Positions 31,159 through 40,884 are shown, counted from the stretch's first letter. The stretch is 64,000 bases of DNA from Paenibacillus sp. yr247 (GCF_900103825.1 NZ_FNIF01000016.1:1-64000), one strand, 5' to 3'. Notes: a model not told the origin generated them from the letters alone. Translations and numbers: made by a program.

Positions 31159-31604
31159 AAGTTATCTTACTAAAAGACGTAAAAGGCCAAGGTAAAAAGG
31201 GCGAATTGAAAGAAGTATCTGAGGGCTATGCACAGAATTTCCTGATTGCGCAAGGACTTGCTGCTCCAGCCACACAAGGAACGGTTAAGGTGCTGGATAA
31301 TCAGAAGAAAGCAGAGCAGCGCCGCAAGGATCAAGAGAAAGCTGATGCGCAGGCACTGGGTGAGAAGTTAAGCGAAATGACCGTTCAAATTAAGGCCAAA
31401 GCCGGTGAAGGTGGACGATTATTCGGAGCGATCCCTAGCAAGCAAATCGCAGAGGTTCTAGAGAAGCAGTACAAGATCGTGATTGATAAGCGCAAAATTG
31501 TACTGGAAGATCCGATTCGTACCCTTGGAGTGACGAAAGTTCCTGTGAAACTGCACAGTGAAGTAACGGCTATTTTAAACGTACAAGTGACAGAAGAGAA
31601 GTAA
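31155..31604 (+). CDS. rplI: 50S ribosomal protein L9
   Basis: The 149-residue L9 begins [20 protein letters not shown] and contains [13 protein letters not shown]. The long central helix (residues 40-75) joins two globular domains. It overlaps gdpP by four bases and is followed by a long stem-loop. Confidence 0.98.
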   Translation: MKVILLKDVKGQGKKGELKEVSEGYAQNFLIAQGLAAPATQGTVKVLDNQKKAEQRRKDQEKADAQALGEKLSEMTVQIKAKAGEGGRLFGAIPSKQIAEVLEKQYKIVIDKRKIVLEDPIRTLGVTKVPVKLHSEVTAILNVQVTEEK

Positions 31605-31633
31605 GAGGTAGAGGTATCGCAGTGGGAAGGAAG

Positions 31634-31669
31634 ATAGATAAGAGTCCCTAGGAGGGGCTCTTATCTATT
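31634..31669 (+). terminator. Strong stem-loop after rplI
   Basis: ATAGATAAGAGTCCC pairs with GGGGCTCTTATCTAT around a five-base loop. There is no good U-tract after it (TGTGAGG), so it may protect the 3' end or act weakly as a terminator. Confidence 0.6.
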
Positions 31670-32153
31670 GTGAGGTTACACGGCCGTAATACCCAGTTGT
31701 TTAGTAGATATGATAATAGATATGAGACTTTAGAGACTTCTAAATCGTTGAGAATTGCTTGAAATGCTAGATTAGCAGTTACATTGGTTTTGACATAAGT
31801 ACAGTACTCAGCAATGCATTAATGAAGTAATGATGTAAAAAGTGCACCTAATTTAGTCAAAATTAGCGTTTTCACACGAAATCATGCAAAAAGTGCATCT
31901 AATTGGGCGGAAACTGTTACATTCGGTCTAAAGTGAGGATATTTGATGTACAAAATACATGATATCTACTCGAAATGAAAAATAAGCTGTGATTTGATGT
32001 ACTTTTGCTTGTAGTTATTAATAGCAAAGCAAGTTTATGAAAAATCGTCGAATCATAGGCTGAGATGGGCCGACGGGTAAAATGATAGATGCTGGATAGT
32101 CTTCAGCAAAACTAGTAAAATTAATTAACTAAAAGAAAGGCGGGTACAGTGGC
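31670..32153. repeat. Gene-free spacer with a direct repeat pair, upstream of dnaB
   Basis: No gene is visible in this 480-base spacer. It contains two 20-base near-identical copies at 31834-31853 and 31885-31904 (TGYAAAAAGTGCAYCTAATT, 18 of 20 identical), spaced by 51 bases. TTTGATGTAC also occurs twice, near 31942 and 31993. They look like members of a small dispersed repeat rather than operators of dnaB. Confidence 0.55.
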
Positions 32154-33518
32154 ATGAGCGGAGATAATATGTTTATGGATCGTGTACCCCCACAAAATAT
32201 AGAAGCCGAGCAAGCCGTGCTCGGTGCTATTTTGATTCACGGCGAAGCCTTGATTACCGCCATGGAACGGATATCAAGCGACGACTTCTATCGTGGTACG
32301 CATCAACGCATCTTCGAGGCGATTGTAGAGCTTGCGGAAGAGCAGGAGCCTGTAGATCTGATTACACTCACATCGCGATTACAGAACAAGCAGCAGCTTG
32401 AAGAGATCGGTGGCGTGACGTATCTTTCCGAGCTGGCGAATGCGGTTCCGACGGCAGCGAACATCGACTATTACGCGGCAATCGTCGAGGAAAAGTCGAT
32501 GCTGCGCCGCCTTATCCGCACAGCGACCCAAATCGTTTCCAATGGTTATGCCAATGAGGACGATGTAGGGTCGATGCTTAGCGAGGCAGAGGCTAAGATC
32601 CTCGAGATCTCGCAGCGCCGCAGCTCGAGCGGCTTCGTGGTCATTCGTGATGTGCTCATGGAAGTATTCGAGAAAGTGGAGCTGCTTTACTCGAATAAGG
32701 GAGGGTCAACGGGGATCCCTTCGGGCTTCATTGACCTCGACAAGATGACGTCCGGCTTCCAGCGCTCGGACCTTGTGATCTTGGCCGCTCGTCCTTCCGT
32801 CGGTAAAACCGCGTTCGCGCTAAACGTTGCGCAGAATGTAGGCGTACGAGCTAAGGAAACCGTGGCGATCTTCTCTCTGGAGATGGGCGCGGCGCAGCTC
32901 GTACAGCGTATGATCTGCGCGGAAGCTAACGTCGACGCGAACCGTATGCGGACGGGTTATCTCGAGGGCGACGACTGGGAGAAGCTGACGATGGCGATCG
33001 GCGCCTTGTCCGAGGCGAATATCTACATCGATGATTCACCGTCGATTACGGTCGCGGATATTCGCGCGAAGTGTCGTCGTCTGCAGCAGGAGAAGGGGCT
33101 CGGCATGATCCTCATCGACTACCTGCAGCTGATTGCCGGCCGCGGCAAAGGCGACAACCGTCAGCAGGAGGTCTCTGAGATCTCCCGTACGCTGAAGCAA
33201 ATCGCACGTGAACTCAACGTTCCAGTTATTGCCCTCTCGCAGCTGAGCCGGGGTGTAGAGCAGCGGCAGGACAAGCGTCCGATGATGTCTGACCTTAGGG
33301 AATCGGGCTCTATTGAGCAAGATGCCGACATCGTAGCGTTCCTATACCGGGACGATTACTACGATAAAGAATCCGAGAAGAAGAATATTATCGAGATTAT
33401 TATTGCTAAACAGCGTAACGGTCCCGTAGGAACCGTAGAGCTGGCTTTCTTGAAGCAATTCAATAAGTTCGTGAATATGGATCGAAGTCATCAAGAAGCG
33501 GCAGCCGGGCAGTATTAA
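32154..33518 (+). CDS. dnaB: Replicative DNA helicase DnaB
   Basis: The 454-residue hexameric helicase (equivalent to B. subtilis dnaC) has the N-terminal DnaB domain (NIEAEQAVLGAILI), a linker helix, and the RecA-like domain with Walker A ARPSVGKTAFALN (about residue 205) and LIDYLQLI. It ends with the conserved GPVGTVELAFLKQFNKF. Base use in its 3' half is more GC-rich than in neighbouring genes. It is the standard neighbour of rplI. Confidence 0.98.
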   Translation: MSGDNMFMDRVPPQNIEAEQAVLGAILIHGEALITAMERISSDDFYRGTHQRIFEAIVELAEEQEPVDLITLTSRLQNKQQLEEIGGVTYLSELANAVPTAANIDYYAAIVEEKSMLRRLIRTATQIVSNGYANEDDVGSMLSEAEAKILEISQRRSSSGFVVIRDVLMEVFEKVELLYSNKGGSTGIPSGFIDLDKMTSGFQRSDLVILAARPSVGKTAFALNVAQNVGVRAKETVAIFSLEMGAAQLVQRMICAEANVDANRMRTGYLEGDDWEKLTMAIGALSEANIYIDDSPSITVADIRAKCRRLQQEKGLGMILIDYLQLIAGRGKGDNRQQEVSEISRTLKQIARELNVPVIALSQLSRGVEQRQDKRPMMSDLRESGSIEQDADIVAFLYRDDYYDKESEKKNIIEIIIAKQRNGPVGTVELAFLKQFNKFVNMDRSHQEAAAGQY

Positions 33519-33533
33519 CGGCTGCTTTTTTCC
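33500..33533 (+). terminator. Terminator overlapping the end of dnaB
   Basis: GCAGCC (33501-33506) pairs with GGCTGC (33520-33525), followed by TTTTTTCC. The left arm lies in the last codons of dnaB. Confidence 0.85.
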
Positions 33534-33581
33534 TTTTTTTCAGTGGTTTTGCAGGGCTAACTGATTAGTTTGCGCAATATC

Positions 33582-33615
33582 CGAACAATTATACAGGCAC
33601 CTGTGTAATTGTTCG
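33582..33615 (+). promoter_or_regulatory. PurR operator (paired PurBoxes) upstream of purA
   Basis: CGAACAATTA (33582-33591) and TAATTGTTCG (33606-33615) are a perfect inverted pair, 14 bases apart, matching the CGAA-centred PurBoxes bound by Bacillus-type PurR. They end seven bases upstream of the purA -35. Repression of purA when purines are abundant is expected. Confidence 0.85.
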
Positions 33616-33622
33616 TTTTTCA

Positions 33623-33651
33623 TTGACTTTGATTAGGGGGACTGCTACACT
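33623..33651 (+). promoter_or_regulatory. purA promoter (sigma-A)
   Basis: TTGACT (33623-33628) and TACACT (33646-33651) are 17 bases apart. Transcription should start near 33658, leaving a leader of about 310 bases before purA. Confidence 0.85.
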
Positions 33652-33657
33652 AGAGAC

Positions 33658-33967
33658 GGTGAAAAAAACCTTGGTCGAATGCCTGCTCCAAGCAAGGTAA
33701 CTTCGAGTTAAGGTCGTTTTTCATGCCGAAAGGTAGGTCCCCTTCCTGCAGATCACTGCCGAAGAGACCTAGATGATCTTCGGTGAGTAAGTTCTCTGCC
33801 CCGTTTTTATCAATTCTATGACGGTGTAGAGGTATTTGCATTGCCAGGGGAAAGTACGATGGACGCTGATTGCTTTAGCGCTTTAATGAAGTCCAACTTT
33901 TCTCTGTGGTATTAAAGCCATAACGGCTCATTATGGGTGACTCGTCACCGTACGGAGGTAAGTGCAT
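33658..33967 (+). promoter_or_regulatory. Long structured leader of purA
   Basis: The leader holds a long imperfect hairpin at about 33660-33724 (TGAAAAA..CCTT..CGAA pairing with TTCG..AAGG..TTTTTCA, with an inner CCTGCT/AGCAAGG stem) and a second one, CCGAAGA/TCTTCGG, at about 33760-33785. A CCGTTTTT tract lies near 33800. I cannot match it to a known riboswitch. A 63-codon frame on the opposite strand is probably chance. Confidence 0.5.
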
Positions 33968-35254
33968 ATGTCAACGGTTGTTGTTGTCGGTACGCAATGG
34001 GGAGATGAAGGTAAAGGTAAAATCACGGATTTCTTAGCGGAGTCTGCTGAGGTCGTCGCTCGTTATCAAGGTGGTAACAATGCAGGCCATACGATCATTA
34101 TTAGCGGGAAAAAGTATAAGCTAACGATGATTCCTTCTGGTATTTTTTACAAAGATAAAGCTTGTGTAATTGGGAATGGGATGGTTATTAACCCAGCTGC
34201 ACTCATTGAAGAAATAAACTACATTCATGATAATGGTTTTACGACGACGAACCTGAACATCAGTGACCGCGCGCATGTGATTATGCCGTATCATTTGTTG
34301 ATGGATGGTCTGGAAGAAGATCGCAAAGGTGATAGTAAAATTGGCACGACCCGCAAAGGGATCGGACCTTGTTATATGGATAAAGCAGCTCGTAACGGCA
34401 TTCGTATCGCTGATTTGATGGATGCGGAAGAGTTTGAATTAAAGCTTAGACGCATCGTTGCAGAGAAAAATGTTGTGATTGAACAAGTGTATGGTTCGAA
34501 AGGCCTCGATGTAGAGCCGATTCTCAAAGAATATCTCGAATACGCGGAAGTAATTCGTCCGTATGTAACGGATACGTCGGTTGTATTGAACCAATACATT
34601 GATCAAGGACGCAGAGTGCTGTTCGAAGGCGCACAAGGCGTTATGTTGGATATTGACCAAGGCACATACCCGTATGTTACCTCCTCGAACCCAACCGCAG
34701 GCGGTGTATGTATCGGTTCCGGTGTAGGCCCAACGAAGATCCACAACATCATTGGTGTGGCAAAAGCTTACACGACGCGTGTTGGCGATGGTCCATTTCC
34801 TACAGAACTGAACAATGAAATCGGCGCTTGGATTCGTGAAAAAGGCTTTGAATACGGTACAGTTACAGGTCGTCCGCGTCGTGTGGGTTGGTTTGACAGT
34901 GTTGTTGTCCGTCACGCAAGACGTGTTAGCGGCATCACGGGTCTATCTCTTAACTCCATCGACGTTCTAACAGGGCTTGAAACAGTTAAAATTTGCACAG
35001 GCTACATGTACCGCGGACAGCTAATTGAGCACTACCCAGCTAGCTTGAAAGCTATCTCCGAGTGTGAAGCAGTGTACGAAGAGCTTCCGGGTTGGACAGA
35101 AGATGTATCCGGTGCGCGAAACCTGAGTGATCTGCCTGAGAATGCCAGACATTACATTGAGCGTGTATCACAGCTGACTGGTATTCCAATCGCGATTTTC
35201 TCCGTAGGCCGTAACCGTGAGCAAACGAACTTGGTTCGTCCAATCTATGCATAA
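33968..35254 (+). CDS. purA: Adenylosuccinate synthetase
   Basis: This 428-residue enzyme makes adenylosuccinate from IMP, aspartate and GTP, the first step from IMP to AMP. The GTP-binding [11 protein letters not shown] follows the N-terminus, with [32 protein letters not shown] (given in part) and [11 protein letters not shown] 33968 lies eight bases after GGAGGT; a GTG at 33962 is too close. A PurR operator controls it and a terminator follows. Confidence 0.98.
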   Translation: MSTVVVVGTQWGDEGKGKITDFLAESAEVVARYQGGNNAGHTIIISGKKYKLTMIPSGIFYKDKACVIGNGMVINPAALIEEINYIHDNGFTTTNLNISDRAHVIMPYHLLMDGLEEDRKGDSKIGTTRKGIGPCYMDKAARNGIRIADLMDAEEFELKLRRIVAEKNVVIEQVYGSKGLDVEPILKEYLEYAEVIRPYVTDTSVVLNQYIDQGRRVLFEGAQGVMLDIDQGTYPYVTSSNPTAGGVCIGSGVGPTKIHNIIGVAKAYTTRVGDGPFPTELNNEIGAWIREKGFEYGTVTGRPRRVGWFDSVVVRHARRVSGITGLSLNSIDVLTGLETVKICTGYMYRGQLIEHYPASLKAISECEAVYEELPGWTEDVSGARNLSDLPENARHYIERVSQLTGIPIAIFSVGRNREQTNLVRPIYA

Positions 35255-35304
35255 AAATAAAAAGATGAGGCGAGATTTTCGCTTCAGATGAACGAATAAA
35301 CATA

Positions 35305-35345
35305 AAATCCTCTAGGCTGTTTTGCTGCTTAGAGGATTTCTTTTT
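35305..35345 (+). terminator. Terminator after purA
   Basis: AAATCCTCTA (35305-35314) pairs with TAGAGGATTT (35330-35339), followed by CTTTTTA. Confidence 0.88.
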
Positions 35346-35424
35346 ATCTAATGGGATTTAATGGAGATGAATTCGTCAATACTGGAGGGAGGAATATGAT
35401 TACGCGCCAGGAGTGATACCGAGA

Positions 35425-36087
35425 ATGAAATTAATAACGTGGTTGAGTAAAATCGTCATTGGAACTGTTTTAATTACATCGATAACGATGTTTACGACAT
35501 GGTATGTCGTAAACATGTATGTGGAGGATATATTTCGACAATATCAGATCCCAGCCTTGGGTAAAAAGATTCAATTTAGTGAATTTGCTGCAAGATTGGC
35601 AGGGGAGCTGAATATAGTTATGCGTAGAGACGGGGGGAACCAAGCAGCCCAGGTGCAAACACCAACGCCATCGAAGCCAGTTCCTAATCCCAGCCCGTCT
35701 GGAAGTCTGCCTAACCGTGGTTCTAACGATCAACTTCCTACTGGTGGAATGCGTTCGGACACTGGAGCGGATACTTCCCAAGGAGTTAAGGATGATGCCG
35801 TAGCTGTCATGGGGCGATCACAAAGTGATGCAAACGAGCAGAAGAAGGAACTTGTCATGTCGACCGAGGATTTCGCTAAAAAGAAAGAAGCGCTATCCAG
35901 CGACGATAAGATGAAAATTTTTTCTCTTGTTGTTGCTAAGCTACCGCAAAGTGAAGTGCAGCATCTATCGGTTTTGCTGGAAAATGGGATCACCACAGAT
36001 GAGTTAAAGCAAGTCAATGATACACTCAAAAAGTATTTAAGTGACAAGGAATTGAAGCAGTTAACTGATATCCTTGGTAAATACTAG
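35425..36087 (+). CDS. Membrane-anchored protein of unknown function
   Basis: The 220-residue protein has one N-terminal membrane helix (about residues 8-28), an extracellular Pro/Gly/Ser-rich stretch (about 68-110) and a helical, charged C-terminal half (from KKEALSSDDKMKIFSLVV). No catalytic motif is visible. ATG 35425 has CAGGAG 11 bases upstream; a GTG at 35413 overlaps that site. Its place near the WalRK block suggests an envelope role, which is only an inference. Confidence 0.75.
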   Translation: MKLITWLSKIVIGTVLITSITMFTTWYVVNMYVEDIFRQYQIPALGKKIQFSEFAARLAGELNIVMRRDGGNQAAQVQTPTPSKPVPNPSPSGSLPNRGSNDQLPTGGMRSDTGADTSQGVKDDAVAVMGRSQSDANEQKKELVMSTEDFAKKKEALSSDDKMKIFSLVVAKLPQSEVQHLSVLLENGITTDELKQVNDTLKKYLSDKELKQLTDILGKY

Positions 36088-36116
36088 TCTCTACATCTGA
36101 TAGCACTAAGAAAGCA

Positions 36117-36377
36117 CTAATGGAGCTGTCCGCCATACTTAATAATCGTGTCCTCAGCTTGACGGTAGCGTGATTTTTCAACACTTACCGTGAGCTCAAA
36201 AGAAGGCTCAGTTGCAATACTGTCTACGGATTGAACGAAGCTGTCTGCGGGATAATGTGCATGAGGCTCTCCGCCATTATTGAATTTGATATCAAGGACT
36301 CCTTGCGATCTAAGCACCTCAGCTGTCTTTTCCATAGTATACCTATCTGAGAATGTAGCTAACAGATTGACTTCCAT
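36117..36377 (-). CDS. Conserved small protein of unknown function
   Basis: This 86-residue protein has an alternating strand/helix pattern (NLLATFSDRYTMEKTAEVLR ... SFELTVSVEKSRYRQAEDTI), similar in style to general-stress GSP17M-type folds. AAAGGGG nine bases before the ATG supports the start. It runs against the flanking genes. The function is unknown. Confidence 0.65.
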   Translation of the reverse strand: MEVNLLATFSDRYTMEKTAEVLRSQGVLDIKFNNGGEPHAHYPADSFVQSVDSIATEPSFELTVSVEKSRYRQAEDTIIKYGGQLH

Positions 36378-36421
36378 ACGTTATTTCCCCTTTCAAGTTT
36401 TCGTGCAAATTCGTCATTTCT

Positions 36422-36437
36422 TGTAACTGAATGTAAA
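36422..36437 (+). promoter_or_regulatory. Possible WalR-like site upstream of the M23 peptidase
   Basis: TGTAAC (36422-36427) and TGTAAA (36432-36437) are two WalR-type half-sites in direct orientation. The spacing is four bases, while the known consensus has five, so binding is uncertain. Confidence 0.3.
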
Positions 36438-36649
36438 ATCTCTTAGAATTCGTACAAAAAAAAGGAATCTTTAGCGTCTTCTTTTGGTTGTGGACACGAA
36501 TCTATCACATGGATATCGAGTATTTTGTTGAAATAGGCAGAGAAAGTGTGTTAAATTTAACAAAAGGAAGACATCCTTTATGGATATTATGTCTAATCAA
36601 GGTTTATTTATGTATCTGCGGATGCAAAACCGTTCAAAGGGAGAAGATC

Positions 36650-38203
36650 ATGACAGGTTTCAGGGGTATGCGCTTTGTCAAGGATCTCATAAAGAGATTC
36701 ACGCCTAAGCGAGAAAGCTTGACCGGAAATGAATCAGTATCAGACAAGCATCTGGAAGAATCAACGACTACAACGACACAAACGACGCTAACGGTAATGA
36801 AACGACATAAATGGTCTCTTGTGCTGGGAGTTAGCGTTATCGTTCTAACAGCGGTAATTACGTTTGCCGGACGTCAATATGTGCAAGCAGGCATGGTGAA
36901 TGTGTATCATGTGATGCTGGATGGTCAAGAAATAGGTATCGTGAGCGATAATAAGATTATTGAAGAATATAAGCAGAGAAGACCGCAAGAAGTACAACAA
37001 AATTTCCCAGATGTGCATGTCGTGTTGAAAACAAACGGGGTCACCTACAGGCCTGAAAAGGCTTACAATCCCCAAACAGATGATTTGGCTGTTTTGGCAG
37101 CACTCGATAAGCTGTTAGTGCCGCAGCCGGTAGGTATTGAGTTGAAGGTAGATGGGAAAACCATCGCGATTGTGAAAGACCAGCAGACCGCTGACAAAAT
37201 ACTCGAGCAGGTAAGCGCACCCTTTGCGCCAAAAGCCAAGGAAACCTCTAAGGTAGCTGTCTTATCGGCAAGTTTGGGTGAGGATATCTCAACTGCGCCA
37301 TCGGAACTCGAGAAGGTAGAGTTTGTTCAGCAAGTCGATCAGCTGGAAGTACCCGTCGAACCGAAGGATTTGGCTAACCCAGAAGATGTTGTTAAGAAGC
37401 TAAAGACCGGTGATGTACAGCCTGCGAAGTATACGGTTGTAGAAGGAGATTGTGTCTCCTGTATCGCGAAGAAATTAGGGATTACAAAGCAGTTCATTTA
37501 TGATAAGAATCCTGGTATTCAGGATGATAAGCTGAAGATTGGCAATCAACTTGATGTGACGGTGCTCAAACCAACACTCTCTGTCAAAACAACGGAAAAG
37601 GTTGTACAGAATCAGGAGATTCAGTACGATACCGAGTACGTCAAAGATGATTCGCTTCGCGTAGGCGTTGTACAGCCGATATCACCCGGGAAGAACGGGC
37701 TGAAGAAGGTTACGATTCAAGTGACGAAGGTCGATGGTTTAATGACCGAAGAGAAGCTTGTAAATGAAGAGATCATTAATCAAACAGTCACGGCTAAGGT
37801 GAAAAAAGGAACCAAAGTGATTAAAGGCGAAGGCTCAGGGAAGTTCGCATGGCCTGTCGTTTCTCCTAGTATTTCGAGTACGTTCGGTATGCGATGGGGC
37901 AAGCTCCACAAAGGGATTGATATCACAGGAAACAAAAGCATCATGGCGGCTGACAACGGCAAAGTCACGGAAACCGGGTACAAATCCGATTATGGCAATT
38001 ATATTATTATAAATCATTTGAACGGTTACGAGACGTTATATGGCCATTTGAGTCAAATCACCATCACCGATGGAGCGATTGTCGAGAAGGGCGATAAAAT
38101 CGGTATTATGGGAAGCACAGGTGATTCCACAGGTGTTCACTTGCATTTCGAAGTTCACAATAATGGCGGTTTGGAAAATCCTTTGAAGTATTTAAATCGC
38201 TAA
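36650..38203 (+). CDS. M23 metallopeptidase with LysM and G5 domains
   Basis: This 517-residue protein has one N-terminal membrane helix (about residues 54-73), a central LysM domain (YTVVEGDCVSCIAKKLGI), a G5 domain (KTTEKVVQNQEIQYDTEYV) and a C-terminal M23 (LytM) domain with HKGIDITG and HLHFEVHNNG. It should cut peptidoglycan cross-links outside the cell. ATG 36650 follows AAAGGGAG by six bases; the longer upstream frame is not needed. It precedes walR, and M23 hydrolases are classic WalR targets. Confidence 0.92.
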   Translation: MTGFRGMRFVKDLIKRFTPKRESLTGNESVSDKHLEESTTTTTQTTLTVMKRHKWSLVLGVSVIVLTAVITFAGRQYVQAGMVNVYHVMLDGQEIGIVSDNKIIEEYKQRRPQEVQQNFPDVHVVLKTNGVTYRPEKAYNPQTDDLAVLAALDKLLVPQPVGIELKVDGKTIAIVKDQQTADKILEQVSAPFAPKAKETSKVAVLSASLGEDISTAPSELEKVEFVQQVDQLEVPVEPKDLANPEDVVKKLKTGDVQPAKYTVVEGDCVSCIAKKLGITKQFIYDKNPGIQDDKLKIGNQLDVTVLKPTLSVKTTEKVVQNQEIQYDTEYVKDDSLRVGVVQPISPGKNGLKKVTIQVTKVDGLMTEEKLVNEEIINQTVTAKVKKGTKVIKGEGSGKFAWPVVSPSISSTFGMRWGKLHKGIDITGNKSIMAADNGKVTETGYKSDYGNYIIINHLNGYETLYGHLSQITITDGAIVEKGDKIGIMGSTGDSTGVHLHFEVHNNGGLENPLKYLNR

Positions 38204-38211
38204 TTATAAAT

Positions 38212-38257
38212 AGAGGCAAGGTCAAACCGGACAACTCGGGGGCCTTGTCTCTTTTTA
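38212..38257 (+). terminator. Terminator after the M23 peptidase gene
   Basis: AGAGGCAAGG (38212-38221) pairs with CCTTGTCTCT (38243-38252), followed by TTTTT. Confidence 0.85.
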
Positions 38258-38320
38258 GTTGAATATATGATAAAATAGAGGCTAGTATGCAGGAAATAGA
38301 CTGACTTTATGACTTAGGCG

Positions 38321-39049
38321 GTGGTAGGTTTGTTTGGTAAAATTCTCGTGGTGGATGACGAACAACCGATTGCAGATATTTTGAAATTTAATTTGGAAAA
38401 AGAGGGCTACCAGGTCATCTGTGCCTATGATGGTGGAAGCGCTGTTGAGCTTGCATTTTCTGAGCAGCCTGATCTGATATTACTGGATCTGATGCTGCCT
38501 GTGAAGGATGGGATGGATGTGTGCCGAGAGGTTCGCTCGAAGCTGAATACTCCAATCATTATGCTTACAGCGAAAGATACAGAGCTGGATAAGGTGCTTG
38601 GCCTAGAGATGGGCGCAGACGACTATGTAACTAAGCCTTTCGGCACTAGGGAGCTGCTTGCCCGTGTGAAGGCGCACCTCCGCAGACAGACAAAAGCACA
38701 GTCGGCTCCGAGCGAATCGGACACGCAACGCAACGGGATGCGGATTCATGCGCTATTTATCGATAACGACATGTACATGGTCTATAAAGATGGTACGCCG
38801 CTCGATTTAACGCATCGGGAGTTTGAACTTATTCAGTATTTGGCCAAAAATTCGGGCAAAGTAATGACGCGCGAGCACCTGCTGCAAGCGGTGTGGGGCT
38901 TTGAATATTTCGGAGATGTACGCACAGTCGATGTGACGATCCGGCGTTTGCGCGAGAAGCTGGAGACGGACCCAAGCCGTCCGGAGTATATTATGACGCG
39001 CAGGGGACTTGGTTATTTAATGCGTAGCCCTAAGGCCGGAGGCTTCTGA
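38321..39049 (+). CDS. walR: Response regulator WalR
   Basis: The 242-residue OmpR-type regulator controls cell-wall hydrolases and is essential in most Firmicutes. The receiver has [12 protein letters not shown], phospho-acceptor D56 (LILLDLMLP) and the switch lysine in [15 protein letters not shown]. The C-terminal winged helix has [16 protein letters not shown]. The start is GTG 38321; a TTG at 38330 (MFGKILVV) is also possible and nearer to known N-termini. walK follows after two bases. Confidence 0.97.
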   Translation: MVGLFGKILVVDDEQPIADILKFNLEKEGYQVICAYDGGSAVELAFSEQPDLILLDLMLPVKDGMDVCREVRSKLNTPIIMLTAKDTELDKVLGLEMGADDYVTKPFGTRELLARVKAHLRRQTKAQSAPSESDTQRNGMRIHALFIDNDMYMVYKDGTPLDLTHREFELIQYLAKNSGKVMTREHLLQAVWGFEYFGDVRTVDVTIRRLREKLETDPSRPEYIMTRRGLGYLMRSPKAGGF

Positions 39050-39051
39050 GC

Positions 39052-40884
39052 ATGAAGGGCATCCGCTTCTTTCAATCGATTCAAGCGAAGCTGATTATTG
39101 TTTATGTCCTGCTCATTCTGATTGCGATGCAGCTCATTGGTGTGTATTTTTATAAGACGGTGGAGACGTATTTCAAGAATGATTTTTTGGCTTCGCGCAA
39201 TAGCCAGGTGACGCTGTTGGCTGGGTTTGTGGGGTCTTACCTCACAGGTGATCAGGACAGCAAGAATGCTGCTGAAGGTAAGAAGACGTATGCGGATTTA
39301 AACGAATTCGTCAGCAATTTATTTTCTATTAATAATGCGGAAATTCAAATTATAGATGCGAACGGGAACGTTATTAGCACGTCGGTTTCAAATCATTTGA
39401 AGCAGAAAAATACGCAGCCCGAAGTCATCAGAGCGCTGCAGGGAATTAAGGATAACCAGCGGATTTTTACGGATGAGGACGGTTATCGGAAAGTGATTAT
39501 CGCCAAGCCAGTAGGCAGCGGGGCGCGAGTCCTAGGCGCGGTATACATCATTGCGTCGATGGAAGATGTCTATAAGACGATCCGATCGATTAACCGCATC
39601 CTCATCTCAGGCACATTGATCGCTTTAGGGCTAACAGCTATTCTTGGCGTACTGCTCACAAGTACGATTACAAATCCGATCAAAGAGATTACGAGGCAGG
39701 CGACAGCTGTCGCAGAGGGTAACTTTGATCAACAGGTTATTATTCAAGGGACCGATGAGATTGGGCAGCTCGGACAAACCTTTAATTTTATGATGAATAG
39801 GCTCAAAGAAGCACTCTATCTGAATGAAGAAGAAAAAGAGAAGCTCGCTTCGATCCTGACGAATATGAATGACGGGGTCATTGCAACAGATGACAAAGGC
39901 CATGTCATCGTGCTTAACCGCAGGGCGAAGCAGATTCTGCAGACGGAAGAGGAAACGACGCTCGGTTTGGAAATATCCGAGGTGCTCGGGATTCCGATGG
40001 ATACGATTCGCGGTTTCATCCAGGGGCATGTCAATACGACGCTGCTAGATATTGAACTTCCTGATGACGACGAGCAGCTATCCGTACGCATCACGTTCAC
40101 GCCGATTCACCGCCGAGGTGAAGGGCAGAACGGGATTATTGCAGTGCTGCAGGATGTAACCGATCAGGAGAAGCTGGAGCAAGCGAGACGCGAGTTCGTA
40201 GCGAACGTTTCGCATGAGCTGCGTACGCCGCTAACGACGATCAAGAGCTATCTGGAAGCGCTCGACGATGGCGCAATCGAAGAGCCGCAGCTGGCATCAC
40301 GCTTCATTAGCGTTACGCGCAGCGAGACAGAGCGGATGATCCGCTTGGTGACGGATCTCCTGCATCTGTCGAGACTGGATTCCAAGCAATCGATGATGAG
40401 TAAATCCACGACGCTAGTGAGCGAAATGCTGGAGGAGGTAGCGGATCGATTCTCTTTCCAGCTGCAGCAGCGCAAGATTGAAATTGTTATTCAAGTAGAG
40501 CAGGGAGTAACCAGCTTACTGCTTGATCGTGACAAAATTGATCAAGTACTCGACAACTTGGTGTCGAATGCGATTAAGTATACGGGCGATGAAGGGGCAA
40601 TCCGGCTAGAAGCCAGGAAGATCGAGAAGGATGTGCTGGAAATTTCGGTTCAGGATAACGGAATCGGCATTCCGAAGAAAGATCTGTCCCGCATCTTCGA
40701 CCGATTCTATCGGGTAGATAAAGCACGTTCCCGTAATATGGGTGGAACAGGGCTTGGTCTGTCTATTGCCCGGGAAATAGTAAAAGCACACGGAGGTTCG
40801 ATCAGCTTAGAGTCGGAATTGGGACAAGGAACCCGTGTTATATTCACACTGCCGATTCAGCAAGAGGAGGAGGATGAGCTATGA
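39052..40884 (+). CDS. walK: Sensor histidine kinase WalK
   Basis: This 610-residue kinase has two membrane helices (about 12-33 and 180-202) enclosing an extracellular sensor domain, then HAMP, PAS (about 265-370), HisKA with the phospho-histidine H388 in NVSHELRTPLTTIKSY, and an HATPase domain with NLVSNAIKY, DNGIGIPKKD and GGTGLGLSIARE. It overlaps walH by four bases. A near-consensus Noc box lies in its 3' end (40765). Confidence 0.98.
   Translation: MKGIRFFQSIQAKLIIVYVLLILIAMQLIGVYFYKTVETYFKNDFLASRNSQVTLLAGFVGSYLTGDQDSKNAAEGKKTYADLNEFVSNLFSINNAEIQIIDANGNVISTSVSNHLKQKNTQPEVIRALQGIKDNQRIFTDEDGYRKVIIAKPVGSGARVLGAVYIIASMEDVYKTIRSINRILISGTLIALGLTAILGVLLTSTITNPIKEITRQATAVAEGNFDQQVIIQGTDEIGQLGQTFNFMMNRLKEALYLNEEEKEKLASILTNMNDGVIATDDKGHVIVLNRRAKQILQTEEETTLGLEISEVLGIPMDTIRGFIQGHVNTTLLDIELPDDDEQLSVRITFTPIHRRGEGQNGIIAVLQDVTDQEKLEQARREFVANVSHELRTPLTTIKSYLEALDDGAIEEPQLASRFISVTRSETERMIRLVTDLLHLSRLDSKQSMMSKSTTLVSEMLEEVADRFSFQLQQRKIEIVIQVEQGVTSLLLDRDKIDQVLDNLVSNAIKYTGDEGAIRLEARKIEKDVLEISVQDNGIGIPKKDLSRIFDRFYRVDKARSRNMGGTGLGLSIAREIVKAHGGSISLESELGQGTRVIFTLPIQQEEEDEL
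40765..40778. promoter_or_regulatory. Candidate Noc-binding site
   Basis: ATTGCCCGGGAAAT differs from the Noc consensus ATTTCCCGGGAAAT at one position. It lies in the coding region for the conserved SIARE motif of WalK, so it may be chance. Confidence 0.35.

Noticed and set aside
33650..33841. 63-codon minus-strand frame in the purA leader
   Set aside because: It mirrors the hairpins of the leader, and the ribosome site is too far from the inner ATG. It remains only a weak alternative.
33658..33850. 6S RNA or a T-box as explanation of the purA leader
   Set aside because: The 5' half folds on itself rather than with the 3' half, as 6S would need, and no T-box sequence (GGGTGGNACCGCG-like) is present.
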